Translations under genes and position numbers: made by a program
Part shown: piece after piece, positions 35,062 to 44,428 of the stretch
How positions within the stretch are numbered: the stretch's first letter is position 1
Layout of the letters: every line of letters begins with the position of its first letter
The notes under the pieces: model-generated
Databases searched by the model: none
The model's input: only the letters and a program-made list of their open reading frames with translations
Told to the model about the DNA's origin: nothing
Source: Rikenellaceae bacterium
GTDB lineage: Bacteria; Bacteroidota; Bacteroidia; Bacteroidales; Rikenellaceae
NCBI GenBank assembly: GCA_015060105.1
Contig: SUZD01000002.1
Location: 1-64,000, forward strand
DNA length: 64,000 bases
Direction of reading: 5' to 3'

Positions 35062-36222
35062 ATGACTATTCTGTTTTGGACACTCACAATACTCGCGACC
35101 ATTATAGACATTGGAGTAATCTACGCGCTACACAGGAGGCGGGCACATATCGGCATGTGGTGCTACACTCTGTTTGCTCTACTCACAGACATCGTCGTAC
35201 GAGTCATTCCCTACATTACAATCATAGGCGAGCGGCAGCCGTTAATACCCGTTTTCTGCACCTACATTTTACTTCTGACCGCTCCCTGTAAGATAATGCT
35301 GGCCGTTGGTTGGTTCATTGACTATCGTCGCAAAACCGCTTGTCGATATTGGCTCACAGGAGCTATTTGTGTCGGACTCACATACATTATGATAATGGTT
35401 GTCGGCGCTATCTATCCAATACGCAGCATCCGTGTTCAACATTTGGAGTTCCAATATCGAAATCTGCCCGAGGCCTTCGATGGTATCAAAATAGGTTTCT
35501 TCACGGATATTCATCTCGGTAGTTTGACCGCCGCCGAGCGAATTTTGCAACAAATGGCAGATTCGCTTAATGCTGCCGAATGTCTGTTTGCGATTAATGG
35601 TGGCGACCTTATAAACATTCGCAACTCGGAACTTACCCCCAAGTACACAGAATTGCTCGGCGCAATTGATATGCCCGTATATTCCGTTGTTGGCAATCAC
35701 GACCTCGGCTACTATCGCAAGGACACTCTTGAATACACCGTAGCACAATCAACGGCCGATTTCAAAAAGGCAATAGACGCACTTGGTTGGATACGCCTTG
35801 ACAATGACTCACAATGGATACACCATGAAGGCGATAGTATTATGATTACGGGTGTGGAGTTCAATCGAACAATAGCAGACAATCGCCACAAACGCGATGT
35901 GGGTGGCATCAATATAGATTCGTTGTTGAGTGGCGTACCGCCCGAAACATTCCACATTGCCGTAAGTCATATTCCTCAATATTGGAAACAAATTGCGGCA
36001 ACATCCGGAGGGGATTTAACGCTTGCTGGACATACTCACGCGATGCAGTTCAAAATACTTGGCTGGTCGCCTGCTGCTTTACTTTATGATTGGTGGAGTG
36101 GCACATACAAAGCCAACGACAAGATACTTTATGTAAGTGAAGGTGTAGGGTTTGCAGGAATACCTGTACGCTTGGGAACTCCTCCTCAAATTGCAATTAT
36201 TACGCTCAGAAAATGTATATAG
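35062..36222 (+). CDS. membrane-bound calcineurin-like metallophosphoesterase (YaeI-like)
   Basis: 386 aa. Four N-terminal hydrophobic segments (residues about 1-120) precede a metallophosphoesterase domain with FFTDIHLG (DxH), NGGDLINI (GD), VVGNHDLGYY (GNHD), AVSHIPQYW and LAGHTHAMQ (GHTH). Similar membrane-anchored enzymes include YaeI and LpxG-like hydrolases, so a phospholipid or UDP-sugar substrate at the membrane is possible. It overlaps ribD by 10 nt. Confidence 0.87.
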   Translation: MTILFWTLTILATIIDIGVIYALHRRRAHIGMWCYTLFALLTDIVVRVIPYITIIGERQPLIPVFCTYILLLTAPCKIMLAVGWFIDYRRKTACRYWLTGAICVGLTYIMIMVVGAIYPIRSIRVQHLEFQYRNLPEAFDGIKIGFFTDIHLGSLTAAERILQQMADSLNAAECLFAINGGDLINIRNSELTPKYTELLGAIDMPVYSVVGNHDLGYYRKDTLEYTVAQSTADFKKAIDALGWIRLDNDSQWIHHEGDSIMITGVEFNRTIADNRHKRDVGGINIDSLLSGVPPETFHIAVSHIPQYWKQIAATSGGDLTLAGHTHAMQFKILGWSPAALLYDWWSGTYKANDKILYVSEGVGFAGIPVRLGTPPQIAIITLRKCI

Positions 36223-37283
36223 TTTTATCGGTAGCGCTCTCGTCAGACTGGTGTCTTGACGATTGCTCGGAACAACGACTTGTAATATCTAACGCCAAAG
36301 ATTGGGACGAGGTTTACGCTCTCCGAGGAGAGTGTGATGCCATTCTGGTTGGTGCCGAGACTCTGCGTCGTGATAATCCGAGTTTACGAATCAAATCGGA
36401 GTTGATACGCTCCGAGCGCATGGCTCGTGGCAAATCGCCCAACCTGCAACGAATAACCATGACTCGTACAGGAAAACTTGACCCTAATTTAAAATTCTTT
36501 TCGCCCGACGGCGACGCTATTGTTTTTACCGAAAGTCCTGCTAATATCGAGCAATCAACACGCGTTATTTGTCGCAAATGCCTTACCGCCCGTAGCGTTG
36601 CGGCAGAATTGGAGCAGATGGGTTGCGAAAAGTTAATGGTCGAGGGTGGCGCACAAATTCTGCGTATGTTTCTCTCGGAGGGAGTGTTCGACGAGTTGCG
36701 CGTAGCACAATCGCCTATTGTGGTAGGAGAGGAGTCTGCCCCGAAACTCGTTGAGCCATGGACTATGTACGCAACCGAACTGAACAAATGTTATCACCTT
36801 GACGATATGGAAGTGAGATGGTACAAGCGCACCGGCTCTGATGGTCGCAAAGATTACTCGCTGATGTCGCAGGCCATTGAACAAAGCCGTCTATGCAAAC
36901 AAGACCCAACACACTATTGCGTGGGAGCGGTTATCGAAACTCGCAACGGACAGATTTTCACTGGCTATACGGGCGAAACCGACGACCACGATCACGCCGA
37001 AGAGGCCGCTATAAAAAAGGCTGACGCTGCGGGTGCCGACCTACAAGGAGCAACCATATATAGTTCGATGGAGCCCTGTTCCAAACGGAGTTCCAAAGCC
37101 CGTTCGTGCTCGGAGTTGATTATCGAACGAGGCTTCGCACGAGTGGTCTTTGCACTTGCCGAGCCGTTGAATTTTGTACGATGCGTTGGCGAGAGCATGT
37201 TGCGTTCGGCCGGCATCGAGGTCGTCCGCATACCCGAGTTAGCCGATTGCGTCGAGGAGATAAATGCATACCTTAATCAATAA
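36213..37283 (+). CDS. ribD: RibD-type bifunctional riboflavin enzyme with reversed domain order
   Basis: Riboflavin pathway reduction and deamination of the pyrimidine intermediate. The N-terminal half (about 1-205) is the DHFR-like reductase: ILVGAETLRRDNPSL and KLMVEGGAQILRMFL. The C-terminal half (about 215-356) is a cytidine-deaminase-fold domain with HAEEAA, then EPCSKRSSKARSC as zinc site. Canonical RibD has deaminase first and reductase second. The deaminase motif resembles the fungal Rib2 form, and the order here follows the fungal reaction order (reduce, then deaminate). 356 aa. Starts inside the phosphoesterase gene. Confidence 0.8.
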   Translation: MYIVLSVALSSDWCLDDCSEQRLVISNAKDWDEVYALRGECDAILVGAETLRRDNPSLRIKSELIRSERMARGKSPNLQRITMTRTGKLDPNLKFFSPDGDAIVFTESPANIEQSTRVICRKCLTARSVAAELEQMGCEKLMVEGGAQILRMFLSEGVFDELRVAQSPIVVGEESAPKLVEPWTMYATELNKCYHLDDMEVRWYKRTGSDGRKDYSLMSQAIEQSRLCKQDPTHYCVGAVIETRNGQIFTGYTGETDDHDHAEEAAIKKADAAGADLQGATIYSSMEPCSKRSSKARSCSELIIERGFARVVFALAEPLNFVRCVGESMLRSAGIEVVRIPELADCVEEINAYLNQ

Positions 37284-37290
37284 TAGAACC

Positions 37291-38511
37291 ATGTCACAAG
37301 AACCAAAAAAATCGGTAGCCGACCGCCTATGGACGCGTGACTACATATTTCTATGCTTAGCCAACTTTATGATGTGCTTTGCATTCTATCTGTTGGTACC
37401 CACCTTACCTTTCTATTTGGAGGCCGAGTTCGATGCGTCCAAATCTATAATAGGTATGGTGCTGTCGTGCTATACGATTGCAGTCTTGGCCGTGCGTCCA
37501 TTCTCGGGATACATCGCCGACACATTTCAACGCAAACCCGTATATCTGATAGCATATTTTCTGTTTGTATCGATATTCTGTGGTTATCTGCTTGCGGGTA
37601 CACTTACAATGCTTATGATTATCCGCATCGCCCACGGCTTGGCATTCGGAATGATTACCACAACGGGTAATACACTTGTTGTCGATGTCCTGCCGTCGAG
37701 TCGTCGTGGTGAGGGTTTGGGATATTATGGCGTTGTGAATAACCTTGCGATGAGCATAGGCCCGATGATTGGCCTTTTCATCGCCGACACGGGCAACTTC
37801 GATATGATATTCGGTTGCAGTTTGGCTATGGGTGTTGTGGGAATGGTCTTTGCAACACTGGCCAAAGTACCTCGCAAAATACCAAACACAGCCAACAATG
37901 TGCTGTCGATTGACCGTTTCTTTTTGGTCAAAGGCCTCAGAGCCTGCTTTACTCTATTACTGCTTGCCATACCTTATGGTATGACCACATCATTTATTGC
38001 GATGTATGCCAAAGAGTTGGGCATTACCGCCAATACGGGCCTGTTCTTTACGGTTATGGCAGTAGGTCTGATTGTATCGCGTATCGGCAGTGGTCGCCGT
38101 GTGGATAGGGGACTTGTAACAAAGGTTATCACACAAGGTATTATCATTGCCACACTCGGAATTATTGCCGAGGCAATGTTGGGCTTTGCCGCAGGTGTAG
38201 ATATACGTTTGGGATATGTAATCTACTTCTTATCTGCTTTTTTGATTGGCTTCGGCTACGGAACTATGTTCCCTGCATACAACACTCTCTTTATAAACCT
38301 TGCTCCCAACAGCCGCCGAGCAACAGCAAGCGCCACCTACCTTACAGGATGGGATGTTGGTATCGGCTTGGGTATGTGGTTTGGAGGTCGTGTTGCTGAG
38401 AATTGGGGCTTGGCTACGGTTTATAAAATAGACATTGCATTGGCTCTAATTGCTTTTGTGTGGTTTGTAAGCAGTGCCGCGCCACACTTCAATCGCAATA
38501 AACTGCGATAA
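37291..38511 (+). CDS. MFS transporter
   Basis: 406-aa major facilitator with about 12 transmembrane helices, starting after a short cytosolic N-terminus (MSQEPKKSVADRLW). The A-motif-like loop GYIADTFQRKP follows helix 2. Similar to efflux-type MFS proteins; substrate unknown. ATG 37291, 7 nt after the ribD stop, is preferred over the track start (37264) that lies inside ribD. Position after ribD could hint at a flavin-related cargo, but that is speculation. Confidence 0.87.
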   Translation: MSQEPKKSVADRLWTRDYIFLCLANFMMCFAFYLLVPTLPFYLEAEFDASKSIIGMVLSCYTIAVLAVRPFSGYIADTFQRKPVYLIAYFLFVSIFCGYLLAGTLTMLMIIRIAHGLAFGMITTTGNTLVVDVLPSSRRGEGLGYYGVVNNLAMSIGPMIGLFIADTGNFDMIFGCSLAMGVVGMVFATLAKVPRKIPNTANNVLSIDRFFLVKGLRACFTLLLLAIPYGMTTSFIAMYAKELGITANTGLFFTVMAVGLIVSRIGSGRRVDRGLVTKVITQGIIIATLGIIAEAMLGFAAGVDIRLGYVIYFLSAFLIGFGYGTMFPAYNTLFINLAPNSRRATASATYLTGWDVGIGLGMWFGGRVAENWGLATVYKIDIALALIAFVWFVSSAAPHFNRNKLR

Positions 38512-38531
38512 TCCCCGCCCCAAAAAAAAAC

Positions 38532-38564
38532 AAGAGCCGAACTCCATTGGAATTCGGCTCTCTT
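38532..38564. terminator. bidirectional terminator, MFS and zinc-ribbon genes
   Basis: AGAGCCGAA and TTCGGCTCT pair around CTCCATTGGAA, flanked by A-rich sequence on the left and TCTT on the right, between convergent genes. Confidence 0.75.
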
Positions 38565-38585
38565 AATATATAAGTCTATTCGGGA

Positions 38586-39341
38586 TTACTCAACCGAAGG
38601 CTCATTGACAAGGATACGACCGCAATACTCGCAGATGATAATCTTCTTGTTTTGACGGATATCGACTTGGCGTTGGGGCGGGATACGATTGAAGCAACCA
38701 CCACATGCATCACGTTTAACGGTAACAACTGCCAAACCATTACGCATATTCTTGCGGATACGTTGGTATGCATTCAACAAACGCTCGTCAATCTTCGATT
38801 GCGCCTCGGCAACCTCGGCACGCAAAGCAGCCATCTCCTCGGCGGTCTCTGCCTCAATGCTGTTCAACTCGTTACGTTTACTTTCAAGGTCAATATTACG
38901 CTCGGCAAACATTGCTTCTGCCTCTTCGAGCACTCTTTTCTTAACCTTCAACTCGGCTGCGTACTCTTTGAGTTTCTTGGCATAGAGTTCGATATTGAGT
39001 TTTTGGTACTCAATCTCTTTGTTGATTGCCTCGAACTCGCGGTTGTTACGCACATTTTGTTGTTGTGCCTCGTATTTCTCGATCAACATCTTCGACTCAT
39101 CGGTCTCGCGACGACGTTGACGGGTAAGTGCCGAAAGCTCCTCTACATCGGCATTAATGTTGTCGATACGGGTTTGCAATCCAGCAACCTCATCTTCGAG
39201 GTCTTGAACTTCGAGAGGAAGTTCTCCCTTAATCTTCTCAATCTCGTCGATTTTGCTATCGATTTGTTGAAGGCGATACAGAGACTCGATTTTCTCCTCC
39301 ATCGAGAACTCATTCTCAACTGTTTTCTTTTGTGTTGACAT
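38586..39341 (-). CDS. C4-type zinc-ribbon coiled-coil protein (DUF164 family)
   Basis: 251 aa: a long antiparallel coiled coil (residues about 15-190) and a C-terminal zinc ribbon with CGGC and CEYC pairs (CGGCFNRIPPQ, IICEYCGRIL). Members of this family bind nucleic acids and are thought to act in RNA or ribosome-related processes; precise function unknown. First gene after the nif3-like gene (6-nt gap) in a merR-nif3-zinc ribbon operon, an order common in Bacteroidetes. Confidence 0.9.
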   Translation of the reverse strand: MSTQKKTVENEFSMEEKIESLYRLQQIDSKIDEIEKIKGELPLEVQDLEDEVAGLQTRIDNINADVEELSALTRQRRRETDESKMLIEKYEAQQQNVRNNREFEAINKEIEYQKLNIELYAKKLKEYAAELKVKKRVLEEAEAMFAERNIDLESKRNELNSIEAETAEEMAALRAEVAEAQSKIDERLLNAYQRIRKNMRNGLAVVTVKRDACGGCFNRIPPQRQVDIRQNKKIIICEYCGRILVNEPSVE

Positions 39342-39347
39342 ATATCG

Positions 39348-40127
39348 TTATGCTAAATAATTTATCGGATTTTGCGACTCCTTACTTTTACGAACTGCAA
39401 AAGTAGGTATTTTTTTTGAAATTACCTCACAAATAAGTTCAATTGCACAATATTCGCTCTCGAAATGGCCAATATCTGCGATTGTGATAAGTTTTGTGGC
39501 ATCCAAAAAGTGGTTATATTTGAAATCTGCCGACACATACAGTTCGGCCCCAGACTCGATAGCCGCTTGCAGCAATGAGCCACCCGAGCCTGTGCAAACC
39601 GCCACTCGATGCACCTCTTTCGACATCGGTTCGCTATATTTTACCGCTCCGACACCAAACAACTCTTTAATTCTACCAATACACTCCACCGTACCCTCTG
39701 CCATAGGCAAATCACCAACAACGCCGTAGCCGTGTTCTGCCGATAAAGAGTCCAGCACTTGCACATTCAGCAAGCCAATCTTATCGGCCACACGATAACT
39801 CATTCCGTTTGTAGTGCTATCGAGATTGGTATGACAAGCATAGAGAGCCACGCCTGCACGAATAGCTTTCTCGACAACTCGCTCCACATAGCTACGAGAA
39901 TTCAAACGTTTGATACCACCAAAAATAATGGGGTGATGCGAAATCACAACCCCAGCGCCCACACGCACAGCCTCATCAATAACCGCCTCGGTTGCATCAA
40001 CACACACCAACGCCATATCGACATCGTCATCATAACGACCGACAATCAATCCCGAGTTATCGTAACTATCTTGATAGGATAGGGGGGCAAACTCCTCCAA
40101 CGGAGCAACCACATCTTTGATTTTCAT
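39348..40127 (-). CDS. Nif3-like dinuclear metal center protein
   Basis: 259 aa, the short form without the inserted PII-like domain. Metal-binding residues are visible in VISHHPIIFGG, YACHTNLDS and the C-terminal ADIGHFESE block. These proteins form hexameric rings; GTP cyclohydrolase-like or hydrolase activity has been proposed but the role is unsettled. Between merR (5-nt gap) and the zinc-ribbon gene. Confidence 0.93.
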   Translation of the reverse strand: MKIKDVVAPLEEFAPLSYQDSYDNSGLIVGRYDDDVDMALVCVDATEAVIDEAVRVGAGVVISHHPIIFGGIKRLNSRSYVERVVEKAIRAGVALYACHTNLDSTTNGMSYRVADKIGLLNVQVLDSLSAEHGYGVVGDLPMAEGTVECIGRIKELFGVGAVKYSEPMSKEVHRVAVCTGSGGSLLQAAIESGAELYVSADFKYNHFLDATKLITIADIGHFESEYCAIELICEVISKKIPTFAVRKSKESQNPINYLA

Positions 40128-40132
40128 CAGCG

Positions 40133-40828
40133 CTAAAAAAGTGTTTGTTGAACTTCATCATTACCACGTCTTTCACCTGGCTTGGGCTGCATTGCATCAA
40201 GCTCGTCAAGCGAGAACAACTCAACCTCCTTAAAGGCAAATTTAGGACGTTTTGCACGAGGCTTACGAGGGGTTTTGGGCTTTTCTGCTTTCTTATCCTC
40301 ATTATCCTCTTTGGCGTTGTCTTCCGATTCGGCGACTGTTTCAACCTCTTCGTTGCTTGCGGTTTCGTGCTGTTCGACTTCAACCATTGATTGAGGTTGA
40401 ATATCCTCTTTAATTGCTTGAACCACGGGCAGTATCTCCTCCAACTCGCCTACGGCAGACTCAACATCTACCTCAATCTCCGATTCAGCATCAAGCGATT
40501 GTTTAACTTCAATCAAGATGGCACGTATGGCTTGTAACTTCTCGACAATCAGCGCCTCACGCGACAATTCGTAGGTGTCACCCAATTTGAGTTGTCTTTT
40601 GGCGGCTGCGATTTTGAGTCCTTTCTCTTTTACCAAATGGTAGATCTTTTTCAGAGTTTTGACATCTTGCGCCGTAAAAAGACGATTGCCTTTTTTGTTA
40701 CGACGGGGGCGTATTTCGTCAAACTCTTTTTCCCAAAAACGCAAAAGCGATTGCGAAACGTCGAGCATTTCCGACACTTCGCCCATGGTATAATATAGCT
40801 TTTCTGATTGATTGTCAGCAGATTTCAT
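40133..40828 (-). CDS. MerR family transcriptional regulator
   Basis: 231 aa. The N-terminal MerR helix-turn-helix (LYYTMGEVSEMLDVSQSLLRFW and a basic wing RRNKKGNRLFTAQDV) is followed by a coiled coil, then a long acidic low-complexity segment (about 125-190) and a basic PRKPRAKRPKF tail. There is no C-terminal effector domain, as in the common Bacteroidetes type. The track start is a TTG; the ATG at 40828 is preferred. Operon with nif3 and the zinc-ribbon gene. Confidence 0.9.
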   Translation of the reverse strand: MKSADNQSEKLYYTMGEVSEMLDVSQSLLRFWEKEFDEIRPRRNKKGNRLFTAQDVKTLKKIYHLVKEKGLKIAAAKRQLKLGDTYELSREALIVEKLQAIRAILIEVKQSLDAESEIEVDVESAVGELEEILPVVQAIKEDIQPQSMVEVEQHETASNEEVETVAESEDNAKEDNEDKKAEKPKTPRKPRAKRPKFAFKEVELFSLDELDAMQPKPGERRGNDEVQQTLF

Positions 40829-40860
40829 CTTTTTATCGATATTTTTGTTTCGCAAGATAA

Positions 40861-40868
40861 CAAACTTA
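40861..40868 (-). promoter_or_regulatory. -7 box of the merR operon
   Basis: Reads TAAGTTTG on the minus strand, 32 nt upstream of the merR ATG and 9 nt past the rsmF-like stop. -33 element unclear. Confidence 0.5.
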
Positions 40869-40877
40869 TCTCAAATA

Positions 40878-42233
40878 TCAAAGATTAACGATGCGAAAAG
40901 CGCTGGGGAGCAGCGTGTTTGCTCGATTACCTATACGTTTACTCCAACCCACAGGTGCACCCTCATAACATATCAAATTAAGGCCTTCGGAAAGTGGTGA
41001 CAAATCGTGTTCTTGACGACGCAAATAATTCAACACCTGTTCTTTAGCCAATTCAGCTATCGAACATTTATCGCGATTCAGCTCGTGATACAACGCAAGG
41101 GCATGGTCCGGACGCAATGTTTTGCCAAAAATCTGACCCATACAAACACCCGAATATATCATATTCAAGCCCTCTGCCAACGACTTAATCACAGGATATT
41201 GGCTTCGATAATAACCATACATCGAATCCTCACCAACCTGCATAAAGCGCACATATTCGGGTTGTTGCACCCACTCTTGCAACAATAGTATCTCGCGTTT
41301 ACCAAGCTCTGCAAAAGGCGTTTTACGAGCCTTCGGACTCTTCGTTTTAATTCGACCATCGCCCTTTCGCAATATAGCAGCAAAGAAGCCCTCGCCTTTG
41401 GCCAAATGGGGATAGAAATGGAAGCACTCCACGCCGCCTGCCGTAGTACGAACAATTCCCCAATCATCTGGTAATTCTACACCAATTGGCTCACAATCAA
41501 AATTCTGCGTAATCCACTCAACCACGCCTTCATCTTCGGTCTGATTAAAGGTACACGTTGAATAGATAAGTACGCCACCGGGCTTCAACGCTGACCAAGC
41601 ATCGGCAATTATTCTCTTTTGACGAGCAGCGCACATCTCTACATTCGACGCACTCCACTCCTTGCGAGAATCCGCATTTTTACGAAACATACCTTCACCC
41701 GAACAAGGTGCATCAATCGCCAATAGGTCAAACATATGTTCATAAGCGCCTATTTGACTTGGATCATTACAAGTCACGGCTACATTACCGAGACCCCAAC
41801 GTTTCACATTATCCGCGAGCACCATTGCACGATTACGGATAGGCTCATTCGCCAGCACCATACCGCCAACACCGACAAGGGTAGAGTAGAGTGTGGTTTT
41901 ACCTCCGGGGGCCGCGCACAAATCCAACACACGCACGTCCTCTCTATCTCCAAACGCCTGACGATACAACTCCTCGACAAACATCGAGCTTGCCTCCTGC
42001 ACATAGTACATACCACCATGCATCAGCGGGTCGAGGGTAAACACAGGTCGCTCATTCAGATAAAAACCATATCTATTCCAGGGCACCGAATCTCCTTCGG
42101 GTCTTTGCGCTACTTTGAACGGATTGAAACGAATAGAAGTCGTAGCCGGCTCATTCAAAGCCGCCAATAATCGGGCACACTCCTCTGCTCCGAGGGTCTG
42201 CTCCATACTATTCACAAACTCTTGCGGAAACAT
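40878..42233 (-). CDS. RsmF-like RNA (cytosine-5) methyltransferase, NOL1/NOP2/Sun family
   Basis: SAM-dependent m5C methyltransferase of rRNA. The SAM site is VLDLCAAPGGKTT; catalytic cysteines are in DAPCSGEGMFRK and IYSTCTFN. A C-terminal PUA-like region (EQVLNYLRRQEHDLS, GAPVGWSKRIG) matches RsmF/YebU. 451 aa from ATG 42233; the track start at 42245 is a TTG overlapping dNK. Third gene of the GH3-dNK-rsmF transcript. Confidence 0.92.
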   Translation of the reverse strand: MFPQEFVNSMEQTLGAEECARLLAALNEPATTSIRFNPFKVAQRPEGDSVPWNRYGFYLNERPVFTLDPLMHGGMYYVQEASSMFVEELYRQAFGDREDVRVLDLCAAPGGKTTLYSTLVGVGGMVLANEPIRNRAMVLADNVKRWGLGNVAVTCNDPSQIGAYEHMFDLLAIDAPCSGEGMFRKNADSRKEWSASNVEMCAARQKRIIADAWSALKPGGVLIYSTCTFNQTEDEGVVEWITQNFDCEPIGVELPDDWGIVRTTAGGVECFHFYPHLAKGEGFFAAILRKGDGRIKTKSPKARKTPFAELGKREILLLQEWVQQPEYVRFMQVGEDSMYGYYRSQYPVIKSLAEGLNMIYSGVCMGQIFGKTLRPDHALALYHELNRDKCSIAELAKEQVLNYLRRQEHDLSPLSEGLNLICYEGAPVGWSKRIGNRANTLLPSAFRIVNL

Positions 42234-42234
42234 C

Positions 42235-42840
42235 TTACTCGGCAAGTTTCTGCTCTATTTGCGCAAAGATACGATTGGCATCATCGGGATTATTGACAAA
42301 ATCACAGTTATCAATATCGAGAACCAACACTTTACCATCGTAGATATTCTCAATCCAATCATTATATTTCTCGTTCAAACGAGCCAAGTAGTCCTCATCA
42401 ATAGACATCTCATAAGAGCGTCCGCGACGACGGATTTGGTTTTTCAATGTAGGCACACTCGCTTTGAGATATATCAACAAATCGGGTTTTTGAATCAAGC
42501 CCGTCGATAATCCAAATACCTTCATATAAGTTTCGAAATCGCGGGTATTCATCAATCCCATTTCATAAAGGTTTTTGGCAAAGATATATGCGTCCTCGTA
42601 AATCGTTCTATCTTGAATCAGTTTATCTCCCTCCTGCAACGCTTTGATAGATTGTTCAATGCGATTGCCAAGAAAGCAAATTTGAAGATGGAACGACCAG
42701 CGATTCATATCCTCATAGAAATCGCTGATGTAGGGGTTTTCGACATTCTCAAAGTGGGCTGTTGCGCCAAAGCGTTTAGCCAAAATCTCGGTCAGCGATG
42801 TTTTACCGCTACCGATGTTTCCTGCAATAGCTATATACAT
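42235..42840 (-). CDS. deoxynucleoside kinase
   Basis: Phosphorylates deoxynucleosides (dAK/dGK type) for DNA precursor salvage. P-loop IAGNIGSGKTSL, the substrate-region block NPYISDFYEDM, IQDRTIYEDAYIFA (DR[ST] motif) and the RRRGRSYE lid. 201 aa is normal. Between GH3 (2-nt gap) and rsmF (1-nt gap), so the three are co-expressed. Confidence 0.93.
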   Translation of the reverse strand: MYIAIAGNIGSGKTSLTEILAKRFGATAHFENVENPYISDFYEDMNRWSFHLQICFLGNRIEQSIKALQEGDKLIQDRTIYEDAYIFAKNLYEMGLMNTRDFETYMKVFGLSTGLIQKPDLLIYLKASVPTLKNQIRRRGRSYEMSIDEDYLARLNEKYNDWIENIYDGKVLVLDIDNCDFVNNPDDANRIFAQIEQKLAE

Positions 42841-42842
42841 AG

Positions 42843-44375
42843 TTAGTGGGTTGTGTGTTGGTTATATTTATTTGTTTCTATCATTTTCAAAATTGCATCG
42901 ACCACCATTCGGTCGTTTTTTAATCGTGGCACCTTATGTTGTCCTCCCAACTTTCCCGCCGAGGCCAACCAAGCTGCAAAACCGCCCTTCGGCACCGCAA
43001 CAACAATAGGACGTTTCAATGTAACATTTCCCTCTCGTTTTGCATCATAATCCGAGTTACATCTACGCAACTGCTCGTCCAAGGCCTCAACAAATCGCTC
43101 CATGCTCAACGGCTCTTGACGAAACTCTATGAGCCATTGATGAGCGCCTTGTGCGTTATCGGCACTCATATAGAGTGGGGCGGCGGTATATTCCTCAACC
43201 TCGGCACCCGTCACACGACAAGCATAATCAATTGCGCTATCGGCATCATCAACCATCAACTCCTCACCAAATGCGTTAATATAACTACGAACTCGTCCCG
43301 TTATACGCACTCTGTATGGAGCAATCGAGGTAAACTCCACCGTGTCGCCTATCATATATCGCCACAGTCCGTTACAATTACTTACAACTATGGCATAATT
43401 AACTCCACATTTAACTTCCGAAAGAGGAATTACACTCTCCGGCGAGTCAATCTTCGACATTGGCAGGAACTCATAAAAAGCTCCATAATCCAACATCAGC
43501 AACATATCGTCGGCGTCGCATCTATCCGCCATCGCAAAGAAACCTTCGGAGGCGTTATAGGTCTCCATATATCTCATTCGTGGCGAGGGTATCAATCTCT
43601 CAAACGCCTTGCGATATGGTGTAAAATTAACCCCTCCGTGAACAAATAGTTCCAAATTGGGCCACATCTCGGATATATTGCTCTTGCCACTATACTCCAA
43701 CAGTCGTCGCAACATCACCAAAACCCACGAAGGCACTCCTGCAATCGACGTTATATTCAACGTCGCGCACTCTCTGCACAGAGCCTCCATTTTGCCTTCA
43801 AAGTTCGACATCAGAGCCACTCTACGCGAAGGTCGCCTAAAAACCGACGCTACTCGTGGCGTTTGAGAGATTAGTATAGCACTCAAATCTCCGATGCAAA
43901 GGTTCTCCCTCTCCAACGCAAACGACCCACCCAACGTCAATGTGTGTCCACCAAAAATCTGCGACTGCGGAAATAGTCGCGAGGCCATTGCCGCTACATC
44001 TTTCATTCCCCGCATATGATTATAGTGCAAACCATCAATCGTTACGGGTATATATTTGCTACGCACATCTGTTGTTCCCGATGACTTTGCGAACCACTTT
44101 ACTCGCCCCGGCCACAAAACGCTCTCCGCTCCACGAAGCGAATGTTCTATATAGTATCGGTGCGTCTTATAGTCGCCCAAATCAACGCGCTTGCGAAACT
44201 CATCGTAATTGTTCACCAAACCGAAACTCCGTTCCCGACCAAATCGGGTATGTCGGCCCTTGGCAACCAAGAACGCAAGTTGTTCTTGTTGTACCGCTCG
44301 GGGATTAGCCTGATAGCGTTGTATAAGGTCAAGTCTATGTCGAGTCAATATGCGAACTATTTTTTGCACCAGCAT
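42843..44375 (-). CDS. GH3 family acyl-adenylate-forming protein
   Basis: 510 aa. Resembles plant GH3 auxin-amino acid ligases of the adenylate-forming superfamily: FAKSSGTTDVRSKYIPVT is the phosphate-binding loop, then YNASEGFFAMADR and WRYMIGDTVEFTS. In Bacteroidetes these genes are common and uncharacterised; conjugation of a carboxylic acid to an amino acid or amine is the inferred chemistry. First gene of the GH3-dNK-rsmF transcript. Confidence 0.85.
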   Translation of the reverse strand: MLVQKIVRILTRHRLDLIQRYQANPRAVQQEQLAFLVAKGRHTRFGRERSFGLVNNYDEFRKRVDLGDYKTHRYYIEHSLRGAESVLWPGRVKWFAKSSGTTDVRSKYIPVTIDGLHYNHMRGMKDVAAMASRLFPQSQIFGGHTLTLGGSFALERENLCIGDLSAILISQTPRVASVFRRPSRRVALMSNFEGKMEALCRECATLNITSIAGVPSWVLVMLRRLLEYSGKSNISEMWPNLELFVHGGVNFTPYRKAFERLIPSPRMRYMETYNASEGFFAMADRCDADDMLLMLDYGAFYEFLPMSKIDSPESVIPLSEVKCGVNYAIVVSNCNGLWRYMIGDTVEFTSIAPYRVRITGRVRSYINAFGEELMVDDADSAIDYACRVTGAEVEEYTAAPLYMSADNAQGAHQWLIEFRQEPLSMERFVEALDEQLRRCNSDYDAKREGNVTLKRPIVVAVPKGGFAAWLASAGKLGGQHKVPRLKNDRMVVDAILKMIETNKYNQHTTH

Positions 44376-44428
44376 TACATCATTGTTTTATCAGGTGCAC
44401 GTCGCATTATCAACTACATAACACCTCG

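Noticed and set aside
35034-36222. FMN riboswitch upstream of the operon containing ribD
   Set aside because: No FMN-element-like conserved blocks in the short intergenic region; ribD starts inside the previous gene.
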